A stretch of DNA of 64,000 bases from Crossaster papposus (taxonomy: Eukaryota > Echinodermata > Asteroidea > Velatida > Solasteridae), in assembly GCA_037893245.1 (NCBI GenBank), contig JBAIAA010000413.1, positions 434,001 to 498,000 of the forward strand. Reading direction: 5' to 3'. A program made the translations under genes and the position numbers. The notes beneath the pieces were generated by a model. It was not told the origin of the DNA. It saw only the letters and a program-made list of their open reading frames with translations, and searched no databases. Of this stretch, positions 22,152-34,313 are shown one piece after another (position 1 is the stretch's first letter; the number at the start of each line of letters is the position of its first letter).

Positions 22152-24581
22152 TTGGTCTTTATCTTTCCATTTCTTTTCAATTTTTAGTAGGTTAGCCAAT
22201 TACATTTTTTAATATTCACACCGAAAGAAACACACCTCCCGAAAAGTGATACTTCCCGAGCCTGCAAGCAGCCATTTTACAAATGGCATCCCTCCACGTT
22301 CTAGGGCAATTAGGACCCATTTTTCAACCGTAATTTTGTCAAGTCTGCCCTCAGATTGAAGCTCAAAAACCAGGGAGTTGATCCTATGCTATATTTACAC
22401 AATCCCACCATTTCTTTCACCAAACGGCATCCGTTTTCAAAAGAAATTGTGGGGGCACTTTTAATGCAAATGAGCTAGCGTAGAAATGTTCCTTACAATT
22501 AGGGTGGTGCACCCTATAGGGTGCACCTGCCTAATTCAAGTCCCATTGAAAACAGTGTAAAATCAACAATGTTCACGACCAAGTTTCTTGCACACCGACA
22601 TCACTGGGGTTTCTCAAACAACAATCAGATTATTGTCTTGGTCTTTATCTTTCCATTTCTTTTCAATTTTTAGTAGGTTAGCCAATTACATTTTTTAATA
22701 TTCACACCGAAAGAAACACACCTCCCGAAAAGTGATACTTCCCGAGCCTGCAAGCAGCCATTTTACAAATGGCATCCCTCCACGTTCTAGGGCAATTAGG
22801 ACCCATTTTTCAACCGTAATTTTGTCAAGTCTGCCCTCGGATTGAAGCTCAAAAACCAGGGAGTTGATCCAATGCTATATTTACACAATCCCACCATTTC
22901 TTTCACCAAACGGCATCCGTTTTCAAAAGAAATTGTGGGGGCACTTTTAATGCAAATGAGCTAGCGTAGAAATGTTCCTTACAATTAGGGTGGTGCACCC
23001 TATAGGGTGCACCTGCCTAATTCAAGTCCCATTGAAAACAGTGTAAAATCAACAATGTTCACGACCAAGTTTCTTGCACACCGACATCACTGGGGTTTCT
23101 CAAACAACAATCAGATTATTGTCTTGGTCTTTATCTTTCCATTTCTTTTCAATTTTTAGTAGGTTAGCCAATTACATTTTTTAATATTCACACCGAAAGA
23201 AACACACCTCCCGAAAAGTGATACTTCCCGAGCCTGCAAGCAGCCATTTTACAAATGGCATCCCTCCACGTTCTAGGGCAATTAGGACCCATTTTTCAAC
23301 CGTAATTTTGTCAAGTCTGCCCTCAGATTGAAGCTCAAAAACCAGGGAGTTGATCCTATGCTATATTTACACAATCCCACCATTTCTTTCACCAAACGGC
23401 ATCCGTTTTCAAAAGAAATTGTGGGGGCACTTTTAATGCAAATGAGCTAGCGTAGAAATGTTCCTTACAATTAGGGTGGTGCACCCTATAGGGTGCACCT
23501 GCCTAATTCAAGTCCCATTGAAAACAGTGTAAAATCAACAATGTTCACGACCAAGTTTCTTGCACACCGACATCACTGGGGTTTCTCAAACAACAATCAG
23601 ATTATTGTCTTGGTCTTTATCTTTCCATTTCTTTTCAATTTTTAGTAGGTTAGCCAATTACATTTGTTAATATTCACACCGAAAGAAACACACCTCCCGA
23701 AAAGTGATACTTCCCGAGCCTGCAAGCAGCCATTTTACAAATGGCATCCCTCCACGTTCTAGGGCAATTAGGACCCATTTTTCAACCGTAATTTTGTCAA
23801 GTCTGCCCTCGGATTGAAGCTCAAAAACCAGGGAGTTGATCCAATGCTATATTTACACAATCCCACCATTTCTTTCACCAAACGGCATCCGTTTTCAAAA
23901 GAAATTGTGGGGGCACTTTTAATGCAAATGAGCTAGCGTAGAAATGTTCCTTACAATTAGGGTGGTGCACCCTATAGGGTGCACCTGCCTAATTCAAGTC
24001 CCATTGAAAACAGTGTAAAATCAACAATGTTCACGACCAAGTTTCTTGCACACCGACATCACTGGGGTTTCTCAAACAACAATCAGATTATTGTCTTGGT
24101 CTTTATCTTTCCATTTCTTTTCAATTTTTAGTAGGTTAGCCAATTACATTTTTTAATATTCACACCGAAAGAAACACACCTCCCGAAAAGTGATACTTCC
24201 CGAGCCTGCAAGCAGCCATTTTACAAATGGCATCCCTCCACGTTCTAGGGCAATTAGGACCCATTTTTCAACCGTAATTTTGTCAAGTCTGCCCTCAGAT
24301 TGAAGCTCAAAAACCAGGGAGTTGATCCTATGCTATATTTACACAATCCCACCATTTCTTTCACCAAACGGCATCCGTTTTCAAAAGAAATTGTGGGGGC
24401 ACTTTTAATGCAAATGAGCTAGCGTAGAAATGTTCCTTACAATTAGGGTGGTGCACCCTATAGGGTGCACCTGCCTAATTCAAGTCCCATTGAAAACAGT
24501 GTAAAATCAACAATGTTCACGACCAAGTTTCTTGCACACCGACATCACTGGGGTTTCTCAAACAACAATCAGATTATTGTC

Positions 24582-25070
24582 TTGGTCTTTATCTTTCCAT
24601 TTCTTTTCAATTTTTAGTAGGTTAGCCAATTACATTTTTTAATATTCACACCGAAAGAAACACACCTCCCGAAAAGTGATACTTCCCGAGCCTGCAAGCA
24701 GCCATTTTACAAATGGCATCCCTCCACGTTCTAGGGCAATTAGGACCCATTTTTCAACCGTAATTTTGTCAAGTCTGCCCTCGGATTGAAGCTCAAAAAC
24801 CAGGGAGTTGATCCAATGCTATATTTACACAATCCCACCATTTCTTTCACCAAACGGCATCCGTTTTCAAAAGAAATTGTGGGGGCACTTTTAATGCAAA
24901 TGAGCTAGCGTAGAAATGTTCCTTACAATTAGGGTGGTGCACCCTATAGGGTGCACCTGCCTAATTCAAGTCCCATTGAAAACAGTGTAAAAAAATCAAC
25001 AATGTTAACGACCAAGTTTCTTGCACACCGACATCACTGGGGTTTCTCAAACAACAATCAGATTATTGTC
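24582..25070 (+). repeat. 489-bp variant monomer (copy 51)
   Basis: Family A copy in which the usual run of four A after GTGT is seven (24989-24995), adding 3 bp. It also has GTTAACG in place of GTTCACG. The same paired change recurs in copies 57, 59 and 68. Confidence 0.93.
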
Positions 25071-27500
25071 TTGGTCTTTATCTTTCCATTTCTTTTCAAT
25101 TTTTAGTAGGTTAGCCAATTACATTTTTTAATATTCACACCGAAAGAAACACACCTCCCGAAAAGTGATACTTCCCGAGCCTGCAAGCAGCCATTTTACA
25201 AATGGCATCCCTCCACGTTCTAGGGCAATTAGGACCCATTTTTCAACCGTAATTTTGTCAAGTCTGCCCTCAGATTGAAGCTCAAAAACCAGGGAGTTGA
25301 TCCTATGCTATATTTACACAATCCCACCATTTCTTTCACCAAACGGCATCCGTTTTCAAAAGAAATTGTGGGGGCACTTTTAATGCAAATGAGCTAGCGT
25401 AGAAATGTTCCTTACAATTAGGGTGGTGCACCCTATAGGGTGCACCTGCCTAATTCAAGTCCCATTGAAAACAGTGTAAAATCAACAATGTTCACGACCA
25501 AGTTTCTTGCACACCGACATCACTGGGGTTTCTCAAACAACAATCAGATTATTGTCTTGGTCTTTATCTTTCCATTTCTTTTCAATTTTTAGTAGGTTAG
25601 CCAATTACATTTTTTAATATTCACACCGAAAGAAACACACCTCCCGAAAAGTGATACTTCCCGAGCCTGCAAGCAGCCATTTTACAAATGGCATCCCTCC
25701 ACGTTCTAGGGCAATTAGGACCCATTTTTCAACCGTAATTTTGTCAAGTCTGCCCTCGGATTGAAGCTCAAAAACCAGGGAGTTGATCCAATGCTATATT
25801 TACACAATCCCACCATTTCTTTCACCAAACGGCATCCGTTTTCAAAAGAAATTGTGGGGGCACTTTTAATGCAAATGAGCTAGCGTAGAAATGTTCCTTA
25901 CAATTAGGGTGGTGCACCCTATAGGGTGCACCTGCCTAATTCAAGTCCCATTGAAAACAGTGTAAAATCAACAATGTTCACGACCAAGTTTCTTGCACAC
26001 CGACATCACTGGGGTTTCTCAAACAACAATCAGATTATTGTCTTGGTCTTTATCTTTCCATTTCTTTTCAATTTTTAGTAGGTTAGCCAATTACATTTTT
26101 TAATATTCACACCGAAAGAAACACACCTCCCGAAAAGTGATACTTCCCGAGCCTGCAAGCAGCCATTTTACAAATGGCATCCCTCCACGTTCTAGGGCAA
26201 TTAGGACCCATTTTTCAACCGTAATTTTGTCAAGTCTGCCCTCAGATTGAAGCTCAAAAACCAGGGAGTTGATCCTATGCTATATTTACACAATCCCACC
26301 ATTTCTTTCACCAAACGGCATCCGTTTTCAAAAGAAATTGTGGGGGCACTTTTAATGCAAATGAGCTAGCGTAGAAATGTTCCTTACAATTAGGGTGGTG
26401 CACCCTATAGGGTGCACCTGCCTAATTCAAGTCCCATTGAAAACAGTGTAAAATCAACAATGTTCACGACCAAGTTTCTTGCACACCGACATCACTGGGG
26501 TTTCTCAAACAACAATCAGATTATTGTCTTGGTCTTTATCTTTCCATTTCTTTTCAATTTTTAGTAGGTTAGCCAATTACATTTTTTAATATTCACACCG
26601 AAAGAAACACACCTCCCGAAAAGTGATACTTCCCGAGCCTGCAAGCAGCCATTTTACAAATGGCATCCCTCCACGTTCTAGGGCAATTAGGACCCATTTT
26701 TCAACCGTAATTTTGTCAAGTCTGCCCTCGGATTGAAGCTCAAAAACCAGGGAGTTGATCCAATGCTATATTTACACAATCCCACCATTTCTTTCACCAA
26801 ACGGCATCCGTTTTCAAAAGAAAGTGTGGGGGCACTTTTAATGCAAATGAGCTAGCGTAGAAATGTTCCTTACAATTAGGGTGGTGCACCCTATAGGGTG
26901 CACCTGCCTAATTCAAGTCCCATTGAAAACAGTGTAAAATCAACAATGTTCACGACCAAGTTTCTTGCACACCGACATCACTGGGGTTTCTCAAACAACA
27001 ATCAGATTATTGTCTTGGTCTTTATCTTTCCATTTCTTTTCAATTTTTAGTAGGTTAGCCAATTACATTTTTTAATATTCACACCGAAAGAAACACACCT
27101 CCCGAAAAGTGATACTTCCCGAGCCTGCAAGCAGCCATTTTACAAATGGCATCCCTCCACGTTCTAGGGCAATTAGGACCCATTTTTCAACCGTAATTTT
27201 GTCAAGTCTGCCCTCAGATTGAAGCTCAAAAACCAGGGAGTTGATCCTATGCTATATTTACACAATCCCACCATTTCTTTCACCAAACGGCATCCGTTTT
27301 CAAAAGAAATTGTGGGGGCACTTTTAATGCAAATGAGCTAGCGTAGAAATGTTCCTTACAATTAGGGTGGTGCACCCTATAGGGTGCACCTGCCTAATTC
27401 AAGTCCCATTGAAAACAGTGTAAAATCAACAATGTTCACGACCAAGTTTCTTGCACACCGACATCACTGGGGTTTCTCAAACAACAATCAGATTATTGTC

Positions 27501-27989
27501 TTGGTCTTTATCTTTCCATTTCTTTTCAATTTTTAGTAGGTTAGCCAATTACATTTTTTAATATTCACACCGAAAGAAACACACCTCCCGAAAAGTGATA
27601 CTTCCCGAGCCTGCAAGCAGCCATTTTACAAATGGCATCCCTCCACGTTCTAGGGCAATTAGGACCCATTTTTCAACCGTAATTTTGTCAAGTCTGCCCT
27701 CGGATTGAAGCTCAAAAACCAGGGAGTTGATCCAATGCTATATTTACACAATCCCACCATTTCTTTCACCAAACGGCATCCGTTTTCAAAAGAAATTGTG
27801 GGGGCACTTTTAATGCAAATGAGCTAGCGTAGAAATGTTCCTTACAATTAGGGTGGTGCACCCTATAGGGTGCACCTGCCTAATTCAAGTCCCATTGAAA
27901 ACAGTGTAAAAAAATCAACAATGTTAACGACCAAGTTTCTTGCACACCGACATCACTGGGGTTTCTCAAACAACAATCAGATTATTGTC
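27501..27989 (+). repeat. 489-bp variant monomer (copy 57)
   Basis: Family A, with seven A at 27908-27914 and GTTAACG just downstream. It lies six monomers right of copy 51. Confidence 0.93.
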
Positions 27990-28475
27990 TTGGTCTTTAT
28001 CTTTCCATTTCTTTTCAATTTTTAGTAGGTTAGCCAATTACATTTTTTAATATTCACACCGAAAGAAACACACCTCCCGAAAAGTGATACTTCCCGAGCC
28101 TGCAAGCAGCCATTTTACAAATGGCATCCCTCCACGTTCTAGGGCAATAAGGACCCATTTTTCAACCGTAATTTTGTCAAGTCTGCCCTCAGATTGAAGC
28201 TCAAAAACCAGGGAGTTGATCCTATGCTATATTTACACAATCCCACCATTTCTTTCACCAAACGGCATCCGTTTTCAAAAGAAATTGTGGGGGCACTTTT
28301 AATGCAAATGAGCTAGCGTAGAAATGTTCCTTACAATTAGGGTGGTGCACCCTATAGGGTGCACCTGCCTAATTCAAGTCCCATTGAAAACAGTGTAAAA
28401 TCAACAATGTTCACGACCAAGTTTCTTGCACACCGACATCACTGGGGTTTCTCAAACAACAATCAGATTATTGTC

Positions 28476-28964
28476 TTGGTCTTTATCTTTCCATTTCTTT
28501 TCAATTTTTAGTAGGTTAGCCAATTACATTTTTTAATATTCACACCGAAAGAAACACACCTCCCGAAAAGTGATACTTCCCGAGCCTGCAAGCAGCCATT
28601 TTACAAATGGCATCCCTCCACGTTTTAGGGCAATTAGGACCCATTTTTCAACCGTAATTTTGTCAAGTCTGCCCTCGGATTGAAGCTCAAAAACCAGGGA
28701 GTTGATCCAATGCTATATTTACACAATCCCACCATTTCTTTCACCAAACGGCATCCGTTTTCAAAAGAAATTGTGGGGGCACTTTTAATGCAAATGAGCT
28801 AGCGTAGAAATGTTCCTTACAATTAGGGTGGTGCACCCTATAGGGTGCACCTGCCTAATTCAAGTCCCATTGAAAACAGTGTAAAAAAATCAACAATGTT
28901 AACGACCAAGTTTCTTGCACACCGACATCACTGGGGTTTCTCAAACAACAATCAGATTATTGTC
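28476..28964 (+). repeat. 489-bp variant monomer (copy 59)
   Basis: Family A, with seven A at 28883-28889, GTTAACG and a private ACGTTTTAGGG. It lies two monomers right of copy 57. Confidence 0.93.
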
Positions 28965-30908
28965 TTGGTCTTTATCTTTCCATTTCTTTTCAATTTTTAG
29001 TAGGTTAGCCAATTACATTTTTTAATATTCACACCGAAAGAAACACACCTCCCGAAAAGTGATACTTCCCGAGCCTGCAAGCAGCCATTTTACAAATGGC
29101 ATCCCTCCACGTTCTAGGGCAATTAGGACCCATTTTTCAACCGTAATTTTGTCAAGTCTGCCCTCAGATTGAAGCTCAAAAACCAGGGAGTTGATCCTAT
29201 GCTATATTTACACAATCCCACCATTTCTTTCACCAAACGGCATCCGTTTTCAAAAGAAATTGTGGGGGCACTTTTAATGCAAATGAGCTAGCGTAGAAAT
29301 GTTCCTTACAATTAGGGTGGTGCACCCTATAGGGTGCACCTGCCTAATTCAAGTCCCATTGAAAACAGTGTAAAATCAACAATGTTCACGACCAAGTTTC
29401 TTGCACACCGACATCACTGGGGTTTCTCAAACAACAATCAGATTATTGTCTTGGTCTTTATCTTTCCATTTCTTTTCAATTTTTAGTAGGTTAGCCAATT
29501 ACATTTTTTAATATTCACACCGAAAGAAACACACCTCCCGAAAAGTGATACTTCCCGAGCCTGCAAGCAGCCATTTTACAAATGGCATCCCTCCACGTTC
29601 TAGGGCAATTAGGACCCATTTTTCAACCGTAATTTTGTCAAGTCTGCCCTCGGATTGAAGCTCAAAAACCAGGGAGTTGATCCAATGCTATATTTACACA
29701 ATCCCACCATTTCTTTCACCAAACGGCATCCGTTTTCAAAAGAAATTGTGGGGGCACTTTTAATGCAAATGAGCTAGCGTAGAAATGTTCCTTACAATTA
29801 GGGTGGTGCACCCTATAGGGTGCACCTGCCTAATTCAAGTCCCATTGAAAACAGTGTAAAATCAACAATGTTCACGACCAAGTTTCTTGCACACCGACAT
29901 CACTGGGGTTTCTCAAACAACAATCAGATTATTGTCTTGGTCTTTATCTTTCCATTTCTTTTCAATTTTTAGTAGGTTAGCCAATTACATTTTTTAATAT
30001 TCACACCGAAAGAAACACACCTCCCGAAAAGTGATACTTCCCGAGCCTGCAAGCAGCCATTTTACAAATGGCATCCCTCCACGTTCTAGGGCAATTAGGA
30101 CCCATTTTTCAACCGTAATTTTGTCAAGTCTGCCCTCAGATTGAAGCTCAAAAACCAGGGAGTTGATCCTATGCTATATTTACACAATCCCACCATTTCT
30201 TTCACCAAACGGCATCCGTTTTCAAAAGAAATTGTGGGGGCACTTTTAATGCAAATGAGCTAGCGTAGAAATGTTCCTTACAATTAGGGTGGTGCACCCT
30301 ATAGGGTGCACCTGCCTAATTCAAGTCCCATTGAAAACAGTGTAAAATCAACAATGTTCACGACCAAGTTTCTTGCACACCGACATCACTGGGGTTTCTC
30401 AAACAACAATCAGATTATTGTCTTGGTCTTTATCTTTCCATTTCTTTTCAATTTTTAGTAGGTTAGCCAATTACATTTTTTAATATTCACACCGAAAGAA
30501 ACACACCTCCCGAAAAGTGATACTTCCCGAGCCTGCAAGCAGCCATTTTACAAATGGCATCCCTCCACGTTCTAGGGCAATTAGGACCCATTTTTCAACC
30601 GTAATTTTGTCAAGTCTGCCCTCGGATTGAAGCTCAAAAACCAGGGAGTTGATCCAATGCTATATTTACACAATCCCACCATTTCTTTCACCAAACGGCA
30701 TCCGTTTTCAAAAGAAATTGTGGGGGCACTTTTAATGCAAATGAGCTAGCGTAGAAATGTTCCTTACAATTAGGGTGGTGCACCCTATAGGGTGCACCTG
30801 CCTAATTCAAGTCCCATTGAAAACAGTGTAAAATCAACAATGTTCACGACCAAGTTTCTTGCACACCGACATCACTGGGGTTTCTCAAACAACAATCAGA
30901 TTATTGTC

Positions 30909-33900
30909 TTGGTCTTTATCTTTCCATTTCTTTTCAATTTTTAGTAGGTTAGCCAATTACATTTTTTAATATTCACACCGAAAGAAACACACCTCCCGAA
31001 AAGTGATACTTCCCGAGCCTGCAAGCAGCCATTTTACAAATGGCATCCCTCCACGTTCTAGGGCAATTAGGACCCATTTTTCAACCGTAATTTTGTCAAG
31101 TCTGCCCTCGGATTGAAGCTCAAAAACCAGGGAGTTGATCCAATGCTATATTTACACAATCCCACCATTTCTTTCACCAAACGGCATCCGTTTTCAAAAG
31201 AAATTGTGGGGGCACTTTTAATGCAAATGAGCTAGCGTAGAAATGTTCCTTACAATTAGGGTGGTGCACCCTATAGGGTGCACCTGCCTAATTCAAGTCC
31301 CATTGAAAACAGTGTAAAATCAACAATGTTCACGACCAAGTTTCTTGCACACCGACATCACTGGGGTTTCTCAAACAACAATCAGATTATTGTCTTGGTC
31401 TTTATCTTTCCATTTCTTTTCAATTTTTAGTAGGTTAGCCAATTACATTTTTTAATATTCACACCGAAAGAAACACACCTCCCGAAAAGTGATACTTCCC
31501 GAGCCTGCAAGCAGCCATTTTACAAATGGCATCCCTCCACGTTCTAGGGCAATTAGGACCCATTTTTCAACCGTAATTTTGTCAAGTCTGCCCTCAGATT
31601 GAAGCTCAAAAACCAGGGAGTTGATCCTATGCTATATTTACACAATCCCACCATTTCTTTCACCAAACGGCATCCGTTTTCAAAAGAAATTGTGGGGGCA
31701 CTTTTAATGCAAATGAGCTAGCGTAGAAATGTTCCTTACAATTAGGGTGGTGCACCCTATAGGGTGCACCTGCCTAATTCAAGTCCCATTGAAAACAGTG
31801 TAAAATCAACAATGTTCACGACCAAGTTTCTTGCACACCGACATCACTGGGGTTTCTCAAACAACAATCAGATTATTGTCTTGGTCTTTATCTTTCCATT
31901 TCTTTTCAATTTTTAGTAGGTTAGCCAATTACATTTTTTAATATTCACACCGAAAGAAACACACCTCCCGAAAAGTGATACTTCCCGAGCCTGCAAGCAG
32001 CCATTTTACAAATGGCATCCCTCCACGTTCTAGGGCAATTAGGACCCATTTTTCAACCGTAATTTTGTCAAGTCTGCCCTCGGATTGAAGCTCAAAAACC
32101 AGGGAGTTGATCCAATGCTATATTTACACAATCCCACCATTTCTTTCACCAAACGGCATCCGTTTTCAAAAGAAATTGTGGGGGCACTTTTAATGCAAAT
32201 GAGCTAGCGTAGAAATGTTCCTTACAATTAGGGTGGTGCACCCTATAGGGTGCACCTGCCTAATTCAAGTCCCATTGAAAACAGTGTAAAATCAACAATG
32301 TTCACGACCAAGTTTCTTGCACACCGACATCACTGGGGTTTCTCAAACAACAATCAGATTATTGTCTTGGTCTTTATCTTTCCATTTCTTTTCAATTTTT
32401 AGTAGGTTAGCCAATTACATTTTTTAATATTCACACCGAAAGAAACACACCTCCCGAAAAGTGATACTTCCCGAGCCTGCAAGCAGCCATTTTACAAATG
32501 GCATCCCTCCACGTTCTAGGGCAATTAGGACCCATTTTTCAACCGTAATTTTGTCAAGTCTGCCCTCAGATTGAAGCTCAAAAACCAGGGAGTTGATCCT
32601 ATGCTATATTTACACAATCCCACCATTTCTTTCACCAAACGGCATCCGTTTTCAAAAGAAATTGTGGGGGCACTTTTAATGCAAATGAGCTAGCGTAGAA
32701 ATGTTCCTTACAATTAGGGTGGTGCACCCTATAGGGTGCACCTGCCTAATTCAAGTCCCATTGAAAACAGTGTAAAATCAACAATGTTCACGACCAAGTT
32801 TCTTGCACACCGACATCACTGGGGTTTCTCAAACAACAATCAGATTATTGTCTTGGTCTTTATCTTTCCATTTCTTTTCAATTTTTAGTAGGTTAGCCAA
32901 TTACATTTTTTAATATTCACACCGAAAGAAACACACCTCCCGAAAAGTGATACTTCCCGAGCCTGCAAGCAGCCATTTTACAAATGGCATCCCTCCACGT
33001 TCTAGGGCAATTAGGACCCATTTTTCAACCGTAATTTTGTCAAGTCTGCCCTCGGATTGAAGCTCAAAAACCAGGGAGTTGATCCAATGCTATATTTACA
33101 CAATCCCACCATTTCTTTCACCAAACGGCATCCGTTTTCAAAAGAAATTGTGGGGGCACTTTTAATGCAAATGAGCTAGCGTAGAAATGTTCCTTACAAT
33201 TAGGGTGGTGCACCCTATAGGGTGCACCTGCCTAATTCAAGTCCCATTGAAATCAGTGTAAAAAAATCAACAATGTTAACGACCAAGTTTCTTGCACACC
33301 GACATCACTGGGGTTTCTCAAACAACAATCAGATTATTGTCTTGGTCTTTATCTTTCCATTTCTTTTCAATTTTTAGTAGGTTAGCCAATTACATTTTTT
33401 AATATTCACACCGAAAGAAACACACCTCCCGAAAAGTGATACTTCCCGAGCCTGCAAGCAGCCATTTTACAAATGGCATCCCTCCACGTTCTAGGGCAAT
33501 TAGGACCCATTTTTCAACCGTAATTTTGTCAAGTCTGCCCTCAGATTGAAGCTCAAAAACCAGGGAGTTGATCCTATGCTATATTTACACAATCCCACCA
33601 TTTCTTTCACCAAACGGCATCCGTTTTCAAAAGAAATTGTGGGGGCACTTTTAATGCAAATGAGCTAGCGTAGAAATGTTCCTTACAATTAGGGTGGTGC
33701 ACCCTATAGGGTGCACCTGCCTAATTCAAGTCCCATTGAAAACAGTGTAAAATCAACAATGTTCACGACCAAGTTTCTTGCACACCGACATCACTGGGGT
33801 TTCTCAAACAACAATCAGATTATTGTCTTGGTCTTTATCTTTCCATTTCTTTTCAATTTTTAGTAGGTTAGCCAATTACATTTTTTAATATTCACACCGA

Positions 33901-34313
33901 AAGAAACACACCTCCCGAAAAGTGATACTTTCCGAGCCTGCAAGCAGCCATTTTACAAATGGCATCCCTCCACGTTCTAGGGCAATTAGGACCCATTTTT
34001 CAACCGTAATTTTGTCAAGTCTGCCCTCGGATTGAAGCTCAAAAACCAGGGAGTTGATCCAATGCTATATTTACACAATCCCACCATTTCTTTCACCAAA
34101 CGGCATCCGTTTTCAAAAGAAATTGTGGGGGCACTTTTAATGCAAATGAGCTAGCGTAGAAATGTTCCTTACAATTAGGGTGGTGCACCCTATAGGGTGC
34201 ACCTGCCTAATTCAAGTCCCATTGAAAACAGTGTAAAATCAACAATGTTCACGACCAAGTTTCTTGCACACCGACATCACTGGGGTTTCTCAAACAACAA
34301 TCAGATTATTGTC
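30909..34313 (+). repeat. Satellite copies 64-70: mixed A/B segment
   Basis: The order is A, B, A, B, A, B, A, so the dimer pattern continues after a phase slip: copies 63 and 64 are both A. Copy 68 is the fourth 489-bp variant. Copy 70 carries ACTTTCCGAG, an allele otherwise seen in copies 12 and 16, about 26-28 kb to the left. Confidence 0.9.
32853..33341 (+). repeat. 489-bp variant monomer (copy 68)
   Basis: Family A, with seven A at 33260-33266, GTTAACG and a private GAAATCAGTG. It lies nine monomers right of copy 59. Confidence 0.93.

Larger units (their letters stand above)
22152..30908 (+). repeat. Satellite copies 46-63: strict B-A dimer block
   Basis: Eighteen monomers alternate B, A without exception, giving nine dimers of about 972 bp. 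Three of the family A members (copies 51, 57 and 59) carry a 3-bp expansion of an A-tract. Private changes include GGGCAATAAGG in copy 58, ACGTTTTAGGG in copy 59 and AAAGTGTGG in copy 55. This is the longest stretch of regular dimeric higher-order structure in the window. Confidence 0.92.
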
